A model generated the notes under the pieces. It was not told the DNA's origin and searched no databases. It saw nothing but the letters and a program-made list of their open reading frames with translations. Made by a program: the position numbers and the translations under genes. Of a DNA stretch of 64,000 nt, positions 8,902-16,960 are shown piece by piece. The DNA is taken from assembly GCF_004792685.1 (NCBI RefSeq), contig NZ_SRXT01000003.1, positions 496,001 through 560,000 of the forward strand, given 5' to 3'. The stretch comes from Sphingomonas gei. GTDB lineage: Bacteria > Pseudomonadota > Alphaproteobacteria > Sphingomonadales > Sphingomonadaceae. Positions within the stretch are counted from its first letter, which is position 1; every line of letters begins with the position of its first letter.

Positions 8902-9360
8902 ATGGAACGGTCGGGAAGGCGGGGTCAGTGCGCCCTCGCGACGGCGGCAGCGCTCGTCGTTGCACTGACCGCCGCGGCTTCTGCGGGGCAGGCAGGCGAC
9001 AAGGCGCTGATCGGCCGCTGGCACACCGAGCGCGAGGGCGGGGTGGTCGAGATCCACCGCTGCGGGGAGGCGCTGTGCGGCCGGGTGGTCGACGGGGTGC
9101 GGCTGCGGGTCAATCCGGACCAGCGCGACGTGCGCAACCCGGACCGGGCGCAGCGCAGCCGCAAGGTGCTGGGCGTGCGGGTGCTGAACGGGTTCTCGGG
9201 TGGGCCGGGCAGGTGGAAGGGCGGGCCGCTCTATGATCCGGAGACGGGCAATTTGGCCGGATCGGGCACGCTGACGCTGGCGGATCCCGATACGCTCAAG
9301 GTGCAGGGCTGTATCGCGATGTTCCTGTGCAAGACCCAGACGTGGCGGCGCGCGCGTTGA
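8902..9360 (+). CDS. DUF2147 family secreted protein
   Basis: A 152-residue protein with a signal peptide (hydrophobic LATAAALVVALTAAASAGQA) and the DUF2147 pattern: IGRWHTE near the start of the mature part, VEIHRCGEALCGRVV, a basic stretch ending RSRKVLGVRVLNG, WKGGPLYDPETGNLAGSGTLTL, and a closing LKVQGCIAMFLCKTQTWRR. The family is periplasmic or surface-located and folds as a small beta barrel; no biochemical role is established. The start codon is two bases after the receptor stop, so the two are probably co-transcribed. It converges with the TetR gene, leaving only one base between stop codons. Confidence 0.85.
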   Translation: MERSGRRGQCALATAAALVVALTAAASAGQAGDKALIGRWHTEREGGVVEIHRCGEALCGRVVDGVRLRVNPDQRDVRNPDRAQRSRKVLGVRVLNGFSGGPGRWKGGPLYDPETGNLAGSGTLTLADPDTLKVQGCIAMFLCKTQTWRRAR

Positions 9361-9361
9361 A

Positions 9362-9970
9362 CTAGCCGCGCGGCGGCGGCGCGATCAGCAGCGGCAGGAT
9401 CTGCGCGATGAGTTGCCGCATGGCGCCCGCTTCCTGGCCGAGCATGCGGCGCAAGTGCGGACCTATCAGTGCGTCGCCGAACGCCGAGACCGCGACCAGC
9501 AGGACGATGTCGCGGATCCGCGCCTCGCTGTCGGGGCTGTCCGGTACGCGCGCGCGGACCGCCGCGACAAGGTCGGCAACCGCCTGCTCGAGCGAATCGA
9601 AATAGTCGAGTTCGCGCGCGAGGACGAGCCACGCGGCGAGCTGGCCGGCGCCTCCTTTGCCGAACGCGTCGAACACCCGATCGACAAGGCGGGTCGGCGC
9701 GTCGGCATCGACATAGAGCGCGCTGACCGCATCGCCGAGCGCGTCCGCGAGGTCGCGGATCATCGCCTCCATCAACGCGGTCTGGAGCCCCGCCGCCGAG
9801 CCGAAATGGTGAATGACGTTGGTGTGCGACATCGCGATCGCGCGCCCCACATTTGCGAGGGTAACCGCCGCCGGTCCCCGTTCGAGGAGCAGGCTCCGCG
9901 CGGCGGCGAGCGCTTCGTCGCGGGCTTCGGTGGCGCTGCGTTTGCGTCGCTTGGTGGGCGAGATGGTCAT
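9362..9970 (-). CDS. TetR-family transcriptional regulator
   Basis: A 202-residue regulator. A basic N-terminus (SPTKRRKRS) precedes the TetR DNA-binding domain (EALAAARSLLLERGPAAVTL, then the recognition helix region AIAMSHTNVIHHFGSAAGL). A helical ligand-binding domain fills the rest. It is divergent from the PraB-like gene at 10203 and lies about 1 kb from the fatty-acid operon, whose upstream palindrome has TetR-operator geometry. A role in fatty acid or hydrocarbon control is therefore plausible but unproven. I see no copy of that palindrome in its own upstream region. Confidence 0.88.
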   Translation of the reverse strand: MTISPTKRRKRSATEARDEALAAARSLLLERGPAAVTLANVGRAIAMSHTNVIHHFGSAAGLQTALMEAMIRDLADALGDAVSALYVDADAPTRLVDRVFDAFGKGGAGQLAAWLVLARELDYFDSLEQAVADLVAAVRARVPDSPDSEARIRDIVLLVAVSAFGDALIGPHLRRMLGQEAGAMRQLIAQILPLLIAPPPRG

Positions 9971-10141
9971 GTCTTGGGCATAGTCGAAGGATCAGTCGCG
10001 ACAAAGTAGACGCGGGGCAACTGACTTGTGTTCATCCACGATTCTTCTTTCCCGTGACTGGTCCGCATTTGTCTGCTGCCTTGCCCTGTATTTCGCGCGA
10101 TATCCCCCCGGTCCCGGTCCGCGCGCGTCGTTTGAGATGGG

Positions 10142-10163
10142 GGAGGCAGGGAGTGCCGCCTCC
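10142..10163. other. Hairpin in the 5' leader of the PraB-like gene
   Basis: GGAGGC (10142-10147) pairs with GCCTCC (10158-10163) around a ten-base loop, about 40 bases before the start codon at 10203. A second small stem, GGGCA (10068 side shifted to 10168-10172) with TGCCC (10179-10183), follows and is succeeded by A8. Both could structure the mRNA leader. The rest of 9971-10202 shows no clear promoter boxes. Confidence 0.35.
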
Positions 10164-10202
10164 GAACGGGCAGCCCAATGCCCAAAAAAAACGAGGAGAG
10201 GA

Positions 10203-10682
10203 ATGATGATCAAGAAAATCCTGGCAGCAGGCGCGCTTGCCGCGTCGGCCGCGTTCCTGGTGCCCCAGGCATCGGCGCAGACCTTCTCGCCGAGCGGCGC
10301 CTTCACCCTGACTAATATCGGCACGATCACCGTCAGCAAGGGAATCACGCTCAGCTGCAGTCTCAGCGGCGGCGGCACGGTCTCCGGCGGCGCGGCCAGC
10401 GTCAGCTCGATTACCCTCAGCGGCGGCCTGTGCAGCTCGGTGACGTTCACGGGGGCCCCCTATACGGTCACTTCGGGCTCGCTGACTTCGATCACGCTGA
10501 ACGGAGTCATCGTCACCGGGATCACCGGAAACTGCGCGGGTAGCCTGACCGGGGCGTACAACCAGTCGACGGGGGTGATCACCTACACCAACGCGACGAT
10601 CCCGAAGACTTCGGGCATCGGTGACTGCAAAGTCACTGGCAAGGTCCAGGTCTCGCCGAAGGTTACCTTCACCATCCCGTGA
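10203..10682 (+). CDS. Secreted PraB-like protein (alkane oxidation activator family)
   Basis: A 159-residue exported protein. A classic signal peptide (MMIKKILAAGALAASAAFLV, cleavage after ASA before QTF) is followed by a Ser/Thr/Gly-rich beta-strand domain with several Cys residues (LSCSLSGGG, GLCSSVTF, GNCAGSL, GDCKVTG). The pattern of short strands and spaced cysteines resembles the PraB/protein activator of alkane oxidation family, small secreted proteins linked to growth on hydrophobic substrates. This is recognition from memory, not a search. The ATG at 10203 (a second ATG follows at 10206) has GAGGAGAGGA immediately upstream. It sits just before the fatty-acid degradation operon, which fits a role with lipids or alkanes. 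Confidence 0.68.
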   Translation: MMIKKILAAGALAASAAFLVPQASAQTFSPSGAFTLTNIGTITVSKGITLSCSLSGGGTVSGGAASVSSITLSGGLCSSVTFTGAPYTVTSGSLTSITLNGVIVTGITGNCAGSLTGAYNQSTGVITYTNATIPKTSGIGDCKVTGKVQVSPKVTFTIP

Positions 10683-10691
10683 GGCGTATCC

Positions 10692-10721
10692 GGGCCGGAC
10701 GGCACCCTGTCGATCCGGCCC
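10692..10721 (+). terminator. Possible terminator hairpin after the PraB-like gene
   Basis: GGGCCGGA (10692-10699) and TCCGGCCC (10714-10721) form a perfect 8-bp GC-rich stem with a 14-base loop, starting ten bases after the stop codon. There is no T run behind it, so it may be a 3' stabiliser or a weak terminator rather than a full intrinsic one. Confidence 0.45.
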
Positions 10722-10948
10722 ACATTGCAAATCCACCGACCTCGCCGAGCGGCGATGCGCCGAACCTGCCGGCAGCGTCTTCGACCCGACGCCAACCTGG
10801 TCCAGGCAAGGCGGCCGCTCGGTTTTTTTCCTCGATCCGCTCTCGTGCAGCCGCTTGAAACGGCGCACCGGCGCGGCCTCGCCGAGCGTCGCGCAGCGGG
10901 GACCCTCCTCAAGGCCCGCCCATTTTGCACCTTGACGCCGGCCATGCA

Positions 10949-10970
10949 ATATTGACATTGATGTCAATAT
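10949..10970. promoter_or_regulatory. Perfect 22-bp palindromic operator upstream of the fatty-acid degradation operon
   Basis: The half-site ATATTGACAT (10949-10958) is followed by TG and then its exact reverse complement (10961-10970). It lies 21 bases before the ATG of the FadE gene at 10992, so a bound repressor would block transcription or initiation. Length, symmetry and the short spacer fit a TetR-family dimer site; the TetR regulator at 9362-9970 is the nearest candidate. The rest of the 309-base gap 10683-10991 holds the hairpin at 10692-10721 and nothing else I can support. Confidence 0.72.
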
Positions 10971-10991
10971 CACGGCGACTGGAGATTGGCC

Positions 10992-13487
10992 ATGGCGTTC
11001 TGGATCGGCGCATTGATCGTCGCGGGCTTCGCGCTCATCCTGGTGCAGGCACATGCCTGGCTGCATTTGATGGTGTCCGCCGCGTGGATCGGCGCCGGCT
11101 ATGCGCTGGGCGTGATCGGGTGGCAGACTGCCGCGATCCTGTCGGTCGCGCTGGTGCCGCTGCTGATGCTGGCGGTGCACCCGGTGCGCCGCGTGCTGCT
11201 CGCCGCGCCGCTGCGCACGATGTTCCGCAAGATCATGCCGCGGATGAGCCCGACCGAACAGGCGGCAATCGATGCGGGCACGGTGTGGTGGGATGCCGAG
11301 CTGTTCGCGGGCAAGCCCGATTGGCGGCGGTTGCTCGCCACGCCGGCGCCGTCGCTCACCGGGGAGGAGCAGCGTTTCCTCGACGTCGAGACCGAACAGC
11401 TCTGCGACATCGCCAACGACTGGGAGAGCAGCGCGGTGTGGCAGGATATGCCGCCCGCCGCCTGGGCCTATGCGCGCGACAAGGGCTTTCTGGGGATGAT
11501 CATCCCCAAAGCTTATGGCGGGCTGGGCTTCTCGGCCTATGCGCACAGCCAGGTGATCCAGAAATTGTCGACGCGCTGCTCGGCAGCGGCGGTATCGGTG
11601 ATGGTGCCCAATTCGCTCGGGCCCGCGGAATTGCTGCTCCACTATGGCACCGGCGCGCAGAAGGACCATTATCTGCCGCGGCTCGCGCGCGGCGAGGAGA
11701 TTCCGTGCTTCGCGCTGACCAGCCCCTATGCGGGGTCCGACGCCGCGTCGATCACCGATACGGGCGTGATTTGTCGCGACGTTTGGCAGGGGCGCGAGAC
11801 GCTCGGCTTTCGGGTCAGCTGGAACAAGCGTTACATAACGCTGGCGCCGATCGCGACGGTGCTCGGACTCGCCTTTCGCGTGCGCGATCCCGAAGGTCTG
11901 CTGGGCGGCGAGGCCGATCTCGGGATCACCTGCGCGCTGATCCCGCGCGACCATCCCGGAGTGCAGATCGGGCGACGGCACTGGCCGCTCAATGCGGTGT
12001 TTCAGAACGGTCCGACTTCCGGCGACGAGGTGTTCGTGCCGATCGAGATGGTGATCGGCGGGCGCGAGCAGGTCGGCAATGGCTGGCGGATGCTGATGGA
12101 GTGCCTGGCGGCGGGGCGGGCGATCTCGCTGCCTTCGTCCAACGTCGGCATGGCTAAGCTCGCCGTGGGCGGGGTCAGTGCCTATGCCGCGATCCGGCGC
12201 CAGTTCAACGTGCCGATCGGGATGTTCGAAGGTGTCCAGGAGCCGCTCGCGCGGATGGCGGGGCATCTCTATGCGATCGATGCGACGCGGCGGCTGGCGG
12301 CGAGCGGGCTCGATCAGGGCGAGAAGCCCTCGGTGGTCTCGGCGATCGCCAAATACCATGTCACCGAGCGCGCCCGGCTGATCGTCAACGACGGGATGGA
12401 CCTGATCGGCGGCAAGGGCATCTGCATGGGGCCGGGCAATTTCCTCGCGCGGGCCTATCAGCAGATCCCGATCGCGATCACCGTCGAGGGCGCCAACATC
12501 ATGACGCGCACGCTGATCATCTTTGGTCAGGGCGCGATCCGCTGCCATCCCTATATCCTGACGCTGCTGCGCTCGGCGGAGGAGGAGGGCAAAGCGGGGC
12601 TCGCGCGGTTCGACAAGGCGTTGTTCGGCTATTTCGCGTTCCTGCTGCGCAATGCGGCGCGGGCGCTGGTGTTCGCGACTCCGGCGGGTGCGCTGATCCC
12701 GCCCCCTGCCGACGCCGCGCCCGAGCTAGCGCTTTATTACCGCCGCGCGACCCGGCTCTCGACGGCGCTGGCGCTGGCGAGCGATGTGTCGATGGCCACG
12801 CTGGGCGGCACGCTCAAGCGGCGCGAGACGGTGACCGGACGACTGGGCGACATATTGTCGCAGCTCTTCATCCTCTCGGCGGTGCTCAAGCGTTTCGAGG
12901 ACGAGGGGCGCCCCGCCGCGGACCTGCCGTTCGTGCACTGGGCGGCGCGCGACGCGCTGGCGCGTGCCGATACTGCCTTGCGCGAAGTGATCGCCAACCA
13001 TCCGAGCCGATTTGCGGCACTTGCGCTGCGGCTGCTGGTGCGGCCGTTCGGCGGGCGGTTTGCGGGGCCCGACGATCGCGCCGCCGCCGCGGTGGCGCAG
13101 CTCGTCCAGTCGCACGGGCCGGCGCGCGATCGGCTGCTCGCGGGATCGTGGACGCCGCGGATGGAAGTCGATTCGATCGCAGCGACGCATGTCGCTTTCG
13201 AGCTCTATCCCGCGGTTTCTTCGATCGAGGCACGGCTGCGTCCGGCGATCCGCGCCGGCAGGATCGCGCGGCTGCCGCAGAATTTCGGCGCGCTGGGCAA
13301 ATGGGCGGCGGATGTCGAAGCCCAGGGGTTGATCGATGCCAGCGAGCGCGATGCGATCATCCGCTTCGCACAGCATGCCGACATGGCGATCCAGGTCGAT
13401 GATTTCCCGTCCGATTTCGGGCTCGCCGAAGGGCTCCGCCAGCGCGATGCCGGCAAGCCCGGCGCGCTTGCCGAGGCTGCGGAATGA
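10992..13487 (+). CDS. fadE: Acyl-CoA dehydrogenase, FadE type
   Basis: An 831-residue protein of FadE size and plan. Two N-terminal hydrophobic segments (FWIGALIVAGFALILV and MVSAAWIGAGYALGVIGW) suggest membrane association. The acyl-CoA dehydrogenase N-terminal helical, middle and C-terminal domains follow (for example FLGMIIPKAYGGLGFSAYAH, IPCFALTSPYAGSD, AITVEGANIMTRTLIIFGQG), then the long C-terminal extension of this family. It introduces the trans-2 double bond into acyl-CoA, the first step of beta-oxidation, using FAD. I prefer ATG 10992, preceded by GGAGA at 10981-10985, over a TTG at 10986. Its stop overlaps the next gene as ATGA. The palindrome at 10949-10970 probably controls it. 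Confidence 0.93.
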   Translation: MAFWIGALIVAGFALILVQAHAWLHLMVSAAWIGAGYALGVIGWQTAAILSVALVPLLMLAVHPVRRVLLAAPLRTMFRKIMPRMSPTEQAAIDAGTVWWDAELFAGKPDWRRLLATPAPSLTGEEQRFLDVETEQLCDIANDWESSAVWQDMPPAAWAYARDKGFLGMIIPKAYGGLGFSAYAHSQVIQKLSTRCSAAAVSVMVPNSLGPAELLLHYGTGAQKDHYLPRLARGEEIPCFALTSPYAGSDAASITDTGVICRDVWQGRETLGFRVSWNKRYITLAPIATVLGLAFRVRDPEGLLGGEADLGITCALIPRDHPGVQIGRRHWPLNAVFQNGPTSGDEVFVPIEMVIGGREQVGNGWRMLMECLAAGRAISLPSSNVGMAKLAVGGVSAYAAIRRQFNVPIGMFEGVQEPLARMAGHLYAIDATRRLAASGLDQGEKPSVVSAIAKYHVTERARLIVNDGMDLIGGKGICMGPGNFLARAYQQIPIAITVEGANIMTRTLIIFGQGAIRCHPYILTLLRSAEEEGKAGLARFDKALFGYFAFLLRNAARALVFATPAGALIPPPADAAPELALYYRRATRLSTALALASDVSMATLGGTLKRRETVTGRLGDILSQLFILSAVLKRFEDEGRPAADLPFVHWAARDALARADTALREVIANHPSRFAALALRLLVRPFGGRFAGPDDRAAAAVAQLVQSHGPARDRLLAGSWTPRMEVDSIAATHVAFELYPAVSSIEARLRPAIRAGRIARLPQNFGALGKWAADVEAQGLIDASERDAIIRFAQHADMAIQVDDFPSDFGLAEGLRQRDAGKPGALAEAAE

Positions 13488-14779
13488 GTGACCGCTATCT
13501 CGACTTCGCCAATTCGGGGATCGGGCACTGGCTGACCGGCGCGCTCGGACTGCCGCAGCCGGTGCCGATCGACCGCGATCCGGCGCGCCTGGCCAAGTCT
13601 GCGCTGGTTGCTGACGCCGGCGGAGGGCGGCTAGGCGGGCTGTTGACGTGCGAGCTCGAACGGCTCGGCATAGCGCATGCCGGTGGGGGGAGCGCGGATG
13701 CGCTGATCGTCGACGCCACCGGCTGCACGACCGTCGCAGCGACCGGCACGCTGTATCGCATCTTCCACGAGAATCTGCGCGGCGTGCGGGCCAATGGCCG
13801 CATCGTGCTGCTCGCGCACGATCCCGATCAGGCGCCGGACGAGGGGGCCGCCGCGATCTGGCGCGGGCTCGAAGGGTTTCTGCGCTCGCTTGCCAAGGAG
13901 GCGCGCAGAGCGATTGCGGCGCAACTGGTCTATTTGCCGGTGGTGGGCGAGCCGGCGCTGGCGAGCACGCTCGCTTTCCTGCTTTCGGGGCGCTCGGCCT
14001 ATGTCTCGGGGCAGGCGATCCGGGTTGGCGTGACAGCGGCAGGATCGACTAGCCGAAAAAGGATTGTGCTCGTTACTGGAGCGTCGCGCGGGATCGGTGC
14101 GGCGATTGCCGAGAACTTCGCGCGGGCCGGCGCGCATGTCGTGGGTCTCGACATCCCCGCGGCGCAGCAAGCGCTCGCCGAACAGGCGGCTCGGCTCGGC
14201 GGCAGCGCGCTCGCGCTCGACATCACCGCGCCCGATGCGCCGGCGCGGATCGTCGAGGATGCGCGCGCGAGGGGCGGGTACGATGTGATCGTCCACAATG
14301 CCGGGATCACGCGCGACAAGACGATCGCGCGGATGGACCAGGATCGCTGGAATTCGGTGATGGAAGTGAACCTCGCCGCACCGATTCGCGTCACCGCCGC
14401 CTTGCTCAATGCCGGCCAGATACGCAGCGGCGGACGGATCGTCGCGGTCTCTTCGCTGAGCGGGATCGCGGGCAATGTCGGGCAGACCAACTACGCCTTC
14501 TCGAAGGCCGGGGTGATCGGATGGATCCAGCGGCTGGCGCGCGACGTGGCGCCGGCCGGCATCACGGCCAATGCGGTCGCGCCGGGGTTCATCGAGACCC
14601 AGATGACCGCCGCGGTGCCGTTCACGATCCGCGAGGCGGGACGGCGGATGAACGCGATGGGGCAGGGCGGGCAGCCCGAGGACGTCGCGGAGACGATCGC
14701 CTGGCTCGCCGATCCCGGCAGCGCCGGCATCTCGGGCGAGATCGTCCGCGTCTGCGGTCAGAGCCTGTTGGGGGCCTGA
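13484..14779 (+). CDS. 3-oxoacyl-(ACP/CoA) reductase, high-molecular-weight FabG4 type
   Basis: A 431-residue SDR protein with an extra N-terminal domain of about 190 residues before the catalytic Rossmann domain, the arrangement of FabG4-type enzymes. The NAD(P) motif TGASRGIG is at residues 198-205, NAG at 272-274, and the catalytic Ser324, Tyr337 and Lys341 are in place. In this operon it most likely acts in the oxidative direction, converting 3-hydroxyacyl-CoA to 3-oxoacyl-CoA, in place of the dehydrogenase half of FadB. Start and stop overlap its neighbour FadE as ATGA. The assignment to family is firm; direction and cofactor are inferred. Confidence 0.9.
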   Translation: MSDRYLDFANSGIGHWLTGALGLPQPVPIDRDPARLAKSALVADAGGGRLGGLLTCELERLGIAHAGGGSADALIVDATGCTTVAATGTLYRIFHENLRGVRANGRIVLLAHDPDQAPDEGAAAIWRGLEGFLRSLAKEARRAIAAQLVYLPVVGEPALASTLAFLLSGRSAYVSGQAIRVGVTAAGSTSRKRIVLVTGASRGIGAAIAENFARAGAHVVGLDIPAAQQALAEQAARLGGSALALDITAPDAPARIVEDARARGGYDVIVHNAGITRDKTIARMDQDRWNSVMEVNLAAPIRVTAALLNAGQIRSGGRIVAVSSLSGIAGNVGQTNYAFSKAGVIGWIQRLARDVAPAGITANAVAPGFIETQMTAAVPFTIREAGRRMNAMGQGGQPEDVAETIAWLADPGSAGISGEIVRVCGQSLLGA

Positions 14780-14784
14780 GCGAA

Positions 14785-15690
14785 GTGGGCGTGGAAACGC
14801 TGATCGTCGAGCGTTCGTCCTCGCCGGGCGCGGTGCTGTTGGCAGGACTCGTGACGTTGGCGAAGACGGCGCCGAGGCATCCGGCGTTGCCCGGCGTGCG
14901 GCTGGTTCGCCCCGATCTGGCGATCGAAGCGGCGCCACTGGCAGAGTATCGCGCGCTCTGCGGATTCAGCGAAGCGCAGGGCGTGCCGCCGATTTGGCCA
15001 CATCTGCTCGCTTTCCCGCTCCACCTCGAGCTGATGATGCGGCGCGACTTTCCGTATCCGCTGGCGGGAACGGTCCACATCGGGAACCGGATCGTCCAGC
15101 ACGGCGCGATGGCGATCGGCGGTCGGCTGACCGTCTCGGCGGAGTTTGGCGGGTTCCAGTCCCATCCGCGCGGCCAAGCCTTCACGATTCTCGCCGAGGC
15201 GCAACTCGGCGGCGGGACGGTGTGGCGGAGCGAAAGCGTGTATCTGCGGCGCGGCGCGCGATCGGCACTCGGCGGCCCGATCTCGACGCTGTCGGACGAA
15301 GACGCGGCGACGACGCAGACCGGCGCTGAGGCAATCGCACGCGCAGTGGCGCTGCGCTACGCCCGCCTCTCGGGCGACCGCAACCCGATCCACCTGTCGT
15401 GGCTGGGCGCTCGGCTGTTCGGCTTCAAGCGGCCGATCGCGCACGGCATGTGGACCAAGGCGCGGGCGCTGGCGCGGGTGCTCCCCGCAGCGCCGCTCGA
15501 GCGGGTCGCGATCGACGTGGCATTCCGGGCGCCGATCCTGTTGCCCGGGCGCGTGACCCATTTCGCCGATCGCGCGGGCGACGGCACTGGCTTCGCGGTG
15601 CGCGACGGTGCCGGCGAACGGCTCCACCTGGTCGGCCGGCTCGGCCGCGATCCCGTCTTCGAAGAGGAACTACATGCTCAGCATCAGTGA
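14785..15690 (+). CDS. MaoC-family enoyl-CoA hydratase/dehydratase
   Basis: A protein of about 301 residues with a hot-dog fold. The C-terminal half carries the hydratase-2 motif (YARLSGDRNPIHLS, with catalytic Asp198 and His203) followed by a typical GFKRPIAHGMWTKA helix; the N-terminal half is a degenerate second hot dog. It would hydrate trans-2-enoyl-CoA, normally to the (R)-3-hydroxyacyl-CoA, and the product would pass to the SDR encoded upstream. No ATG is available in frame near the FabG stop; GTG 14785 or GTG 14791 is the probable start, five or eleven bases past that stop. The end overlaps the thiolase gene by 17 bases. Confidence 0.87.
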   Translation: MGVETLIVERSSSPGAVLLAGLVTLAKTAPRHPALPGVRLVRPDLAIEAAPLAEYRALCGFSEAQGVPPIWPHLLAFPLHLELMMRRDFPYPLAGTVHIGNRIVQHGAMAIGGRLTVSAEFGGFQSHPRGQAFTILAEAQLGGGTVWRSESVYLRRGARSALGGPISTLSDEDAATTQTGAEAIARAVALRYARLSGDRNPIHLSWLGARLFGFKRPIAHGMWTKARALARVLPAAPLERVAIDVAFRAPILLPGRVTHFADRAGDGTGFAVRDGAGERLHLVGRLGRDPVFEEELHAQHQ

Positions 15691-16960
15691 ACCGCGCCGG
15701 GTCGCGATCCTCGGCGGCAGCCGGATCCCGTTCGCGCGCTCGAACACGACCTATGCCCGGGCTTCGAACCAGGAGATGCTGGCTGCTGCGCTGCAGGCGT
15801 TGGTCGACCGGTTCGGGCTCGCCGGTGAACGGCTGGGCGAAGTCGCGGCGGGTGCGGTGCTCAAGCAGGCGCGCGACATCAACCTGACTCGCGAGGCAGT
15901 GCTCTCGACGAGCCTGTCGCCCGAGACGCCGGCCTATGACATCCAGCAGGCATGCGGCACCGGGCTCGAGGCGGCGATCCTCGTCGCCAACAAGATCGCC
16001 CTCGGCCAGATCGACGTGGGCATCGCCGGCGGTGCCGACACCACCTCCGACCCGCCGATCGCGGTCAATGAGGGCTTCCGCCAGGCGCTGCTCGCCGCGA
16101 ATCGCGCCAGGACGACCGGCGCGCGGCTGAAAGCGTTGGCCAGGATCCGGCCGGGAATGCTGTTCAAGCCCGAGCTGCCGCGAAACGCCGAGCCGCGCAC
16201 CGGGCTCTCGATGGGTGAACATTGCGAACTGATGGCCAAAAGCTGGGGCATATCCCGCGCCGATCAGGACGCGCTCGCGGTGCGCAGCCATCATAATATG
16301 GCGGCGGCCTATGATCGCGGCGACTTCGACGACCTGATCGTGCCGTGGCGCGGGTTGGCACGCGACAATAATCTGCGTCCCGACAGCAGCATCGACAAGC
16401 TCGCCAAGCTCAAGCCGGCGTTCGATCCGGCGCACGGCACGCTGACCGCGGGCAATTCGACTCCGCTGACCGACGGCGCCGCGGTAGTTCTGCTCGCCAG
16501 CGAGGAATGGGCGCAGGCACGGGGCCTGCCGATCCTTGCCTATCTGCGCGCGGGCGAAGCCGCGGCGGTCGATTTTGTGAGCGGCGCCGAAGGGCTGCTG
16601 ATGGCGCCGGCTTATGCCGTGCCGCGGATGCTAGACAAGCTCGGCATCCCGCTGCAGGATTTCGATTTTTACGAACTGCACGAGGCGTTCGCCGCGCAGG
16701 TGCTCTGCACGCTGGCGGCGTGGGAAGACCCGGAATTCGCGCGCGAGCGGCTGGGGCGCGACGTGCCGCCGGGATCGATCGATCGTGTGAAGCTCAACGT
16801 CAACGGCAGCTCGCTTGCCGCGGGGCACCCGTTCGCGGCGACCGGAGGGCGGATTCTCGCCAATCTTGCGCAGATGATCGACCGCCGCGGCGGTGGGCGC
16901 GGACTGATTTCGATCTGCGCGGCGGGCGGGCAGGGCGTCGTGGCGGTGGTCGAGAAATGA
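15674..16960 (+). CDS. Acetyl-CoA C-acyltransferase (3-ketoacyl-CoA thiolase)
   Basis: A 428-residue thiolase. The nucleophile Cys94 is in DIQQACGTGLEA, the His-containing helix is YELHEAFAAQ, and the C-terminal motifs are GHPFAATGGR and the second cysteine in CAAGGQG. It cleaves 3-oxoacyl-CoA with CoA to acetyl-CoA and a shortened acyl-CoA, closing the beta-oxidation cycle of this operon. The length and the NVNGSSLAAGHP segment suit the FadI branch. ATG 15674 lies inside the end of the MaoC gene with GAAGAGGAA just upstream; the stop overlaps the next start as ATGA. One glycine of the usual GHPxGATG loop is Ala. Confidence 0.92.
   Translation: MLSISEPRRVAILGGSRIPFARSNTTYARASNQEMLAAALQALVDRFGLAGERLGEVAAGAVLKQARDINLTREAVLSTSLSPETPAYDIQQACGTGLEAAILVANKIALGQIDVGIAGGADTTSDPPIAVNEGFRQALLAANRARTTGARLKALARIRPGMLFKPELPRNAEPRTGLSMGEHCELMAKSWGISRADQDALAVRSHHNMAAAYDRGDFDDLIVPWRGLARDNNLRPDSSIDKLAKLKPAFDPAHGTLTAGNSTPLTDGAAVVLLASEEWAQARGLPILAYLRAGEAAAVDFVSGAEGLLMAPAYAVPRMLDKLGIPLQDFDFYELHEAFAAQVLCTLAAWEDPEFARERLGRDVPPGSIDRVKLNVNGSSLAAGHPFAATGGRILANLAQMIDRRGGGRGLISICAAGGQGVVAVVEK

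Noticed and set aside
10168..10191. GGGCA...TGCCC hairpin followed by A8, as a terminator
   Set aside because: On the plus strand the run is A, not T; on the minus strand the T run precedes the stem. It cannot be an intrinsic terminator in either direction and lies just before the PraB-like start.
10032..12548. An 838-codon minus-strand open frame opposite FadE and the PraB-like gene
   Set aside because: Runs across two real genes and the operator; composition is dominated by Arg, Asp and His as in other shadows.
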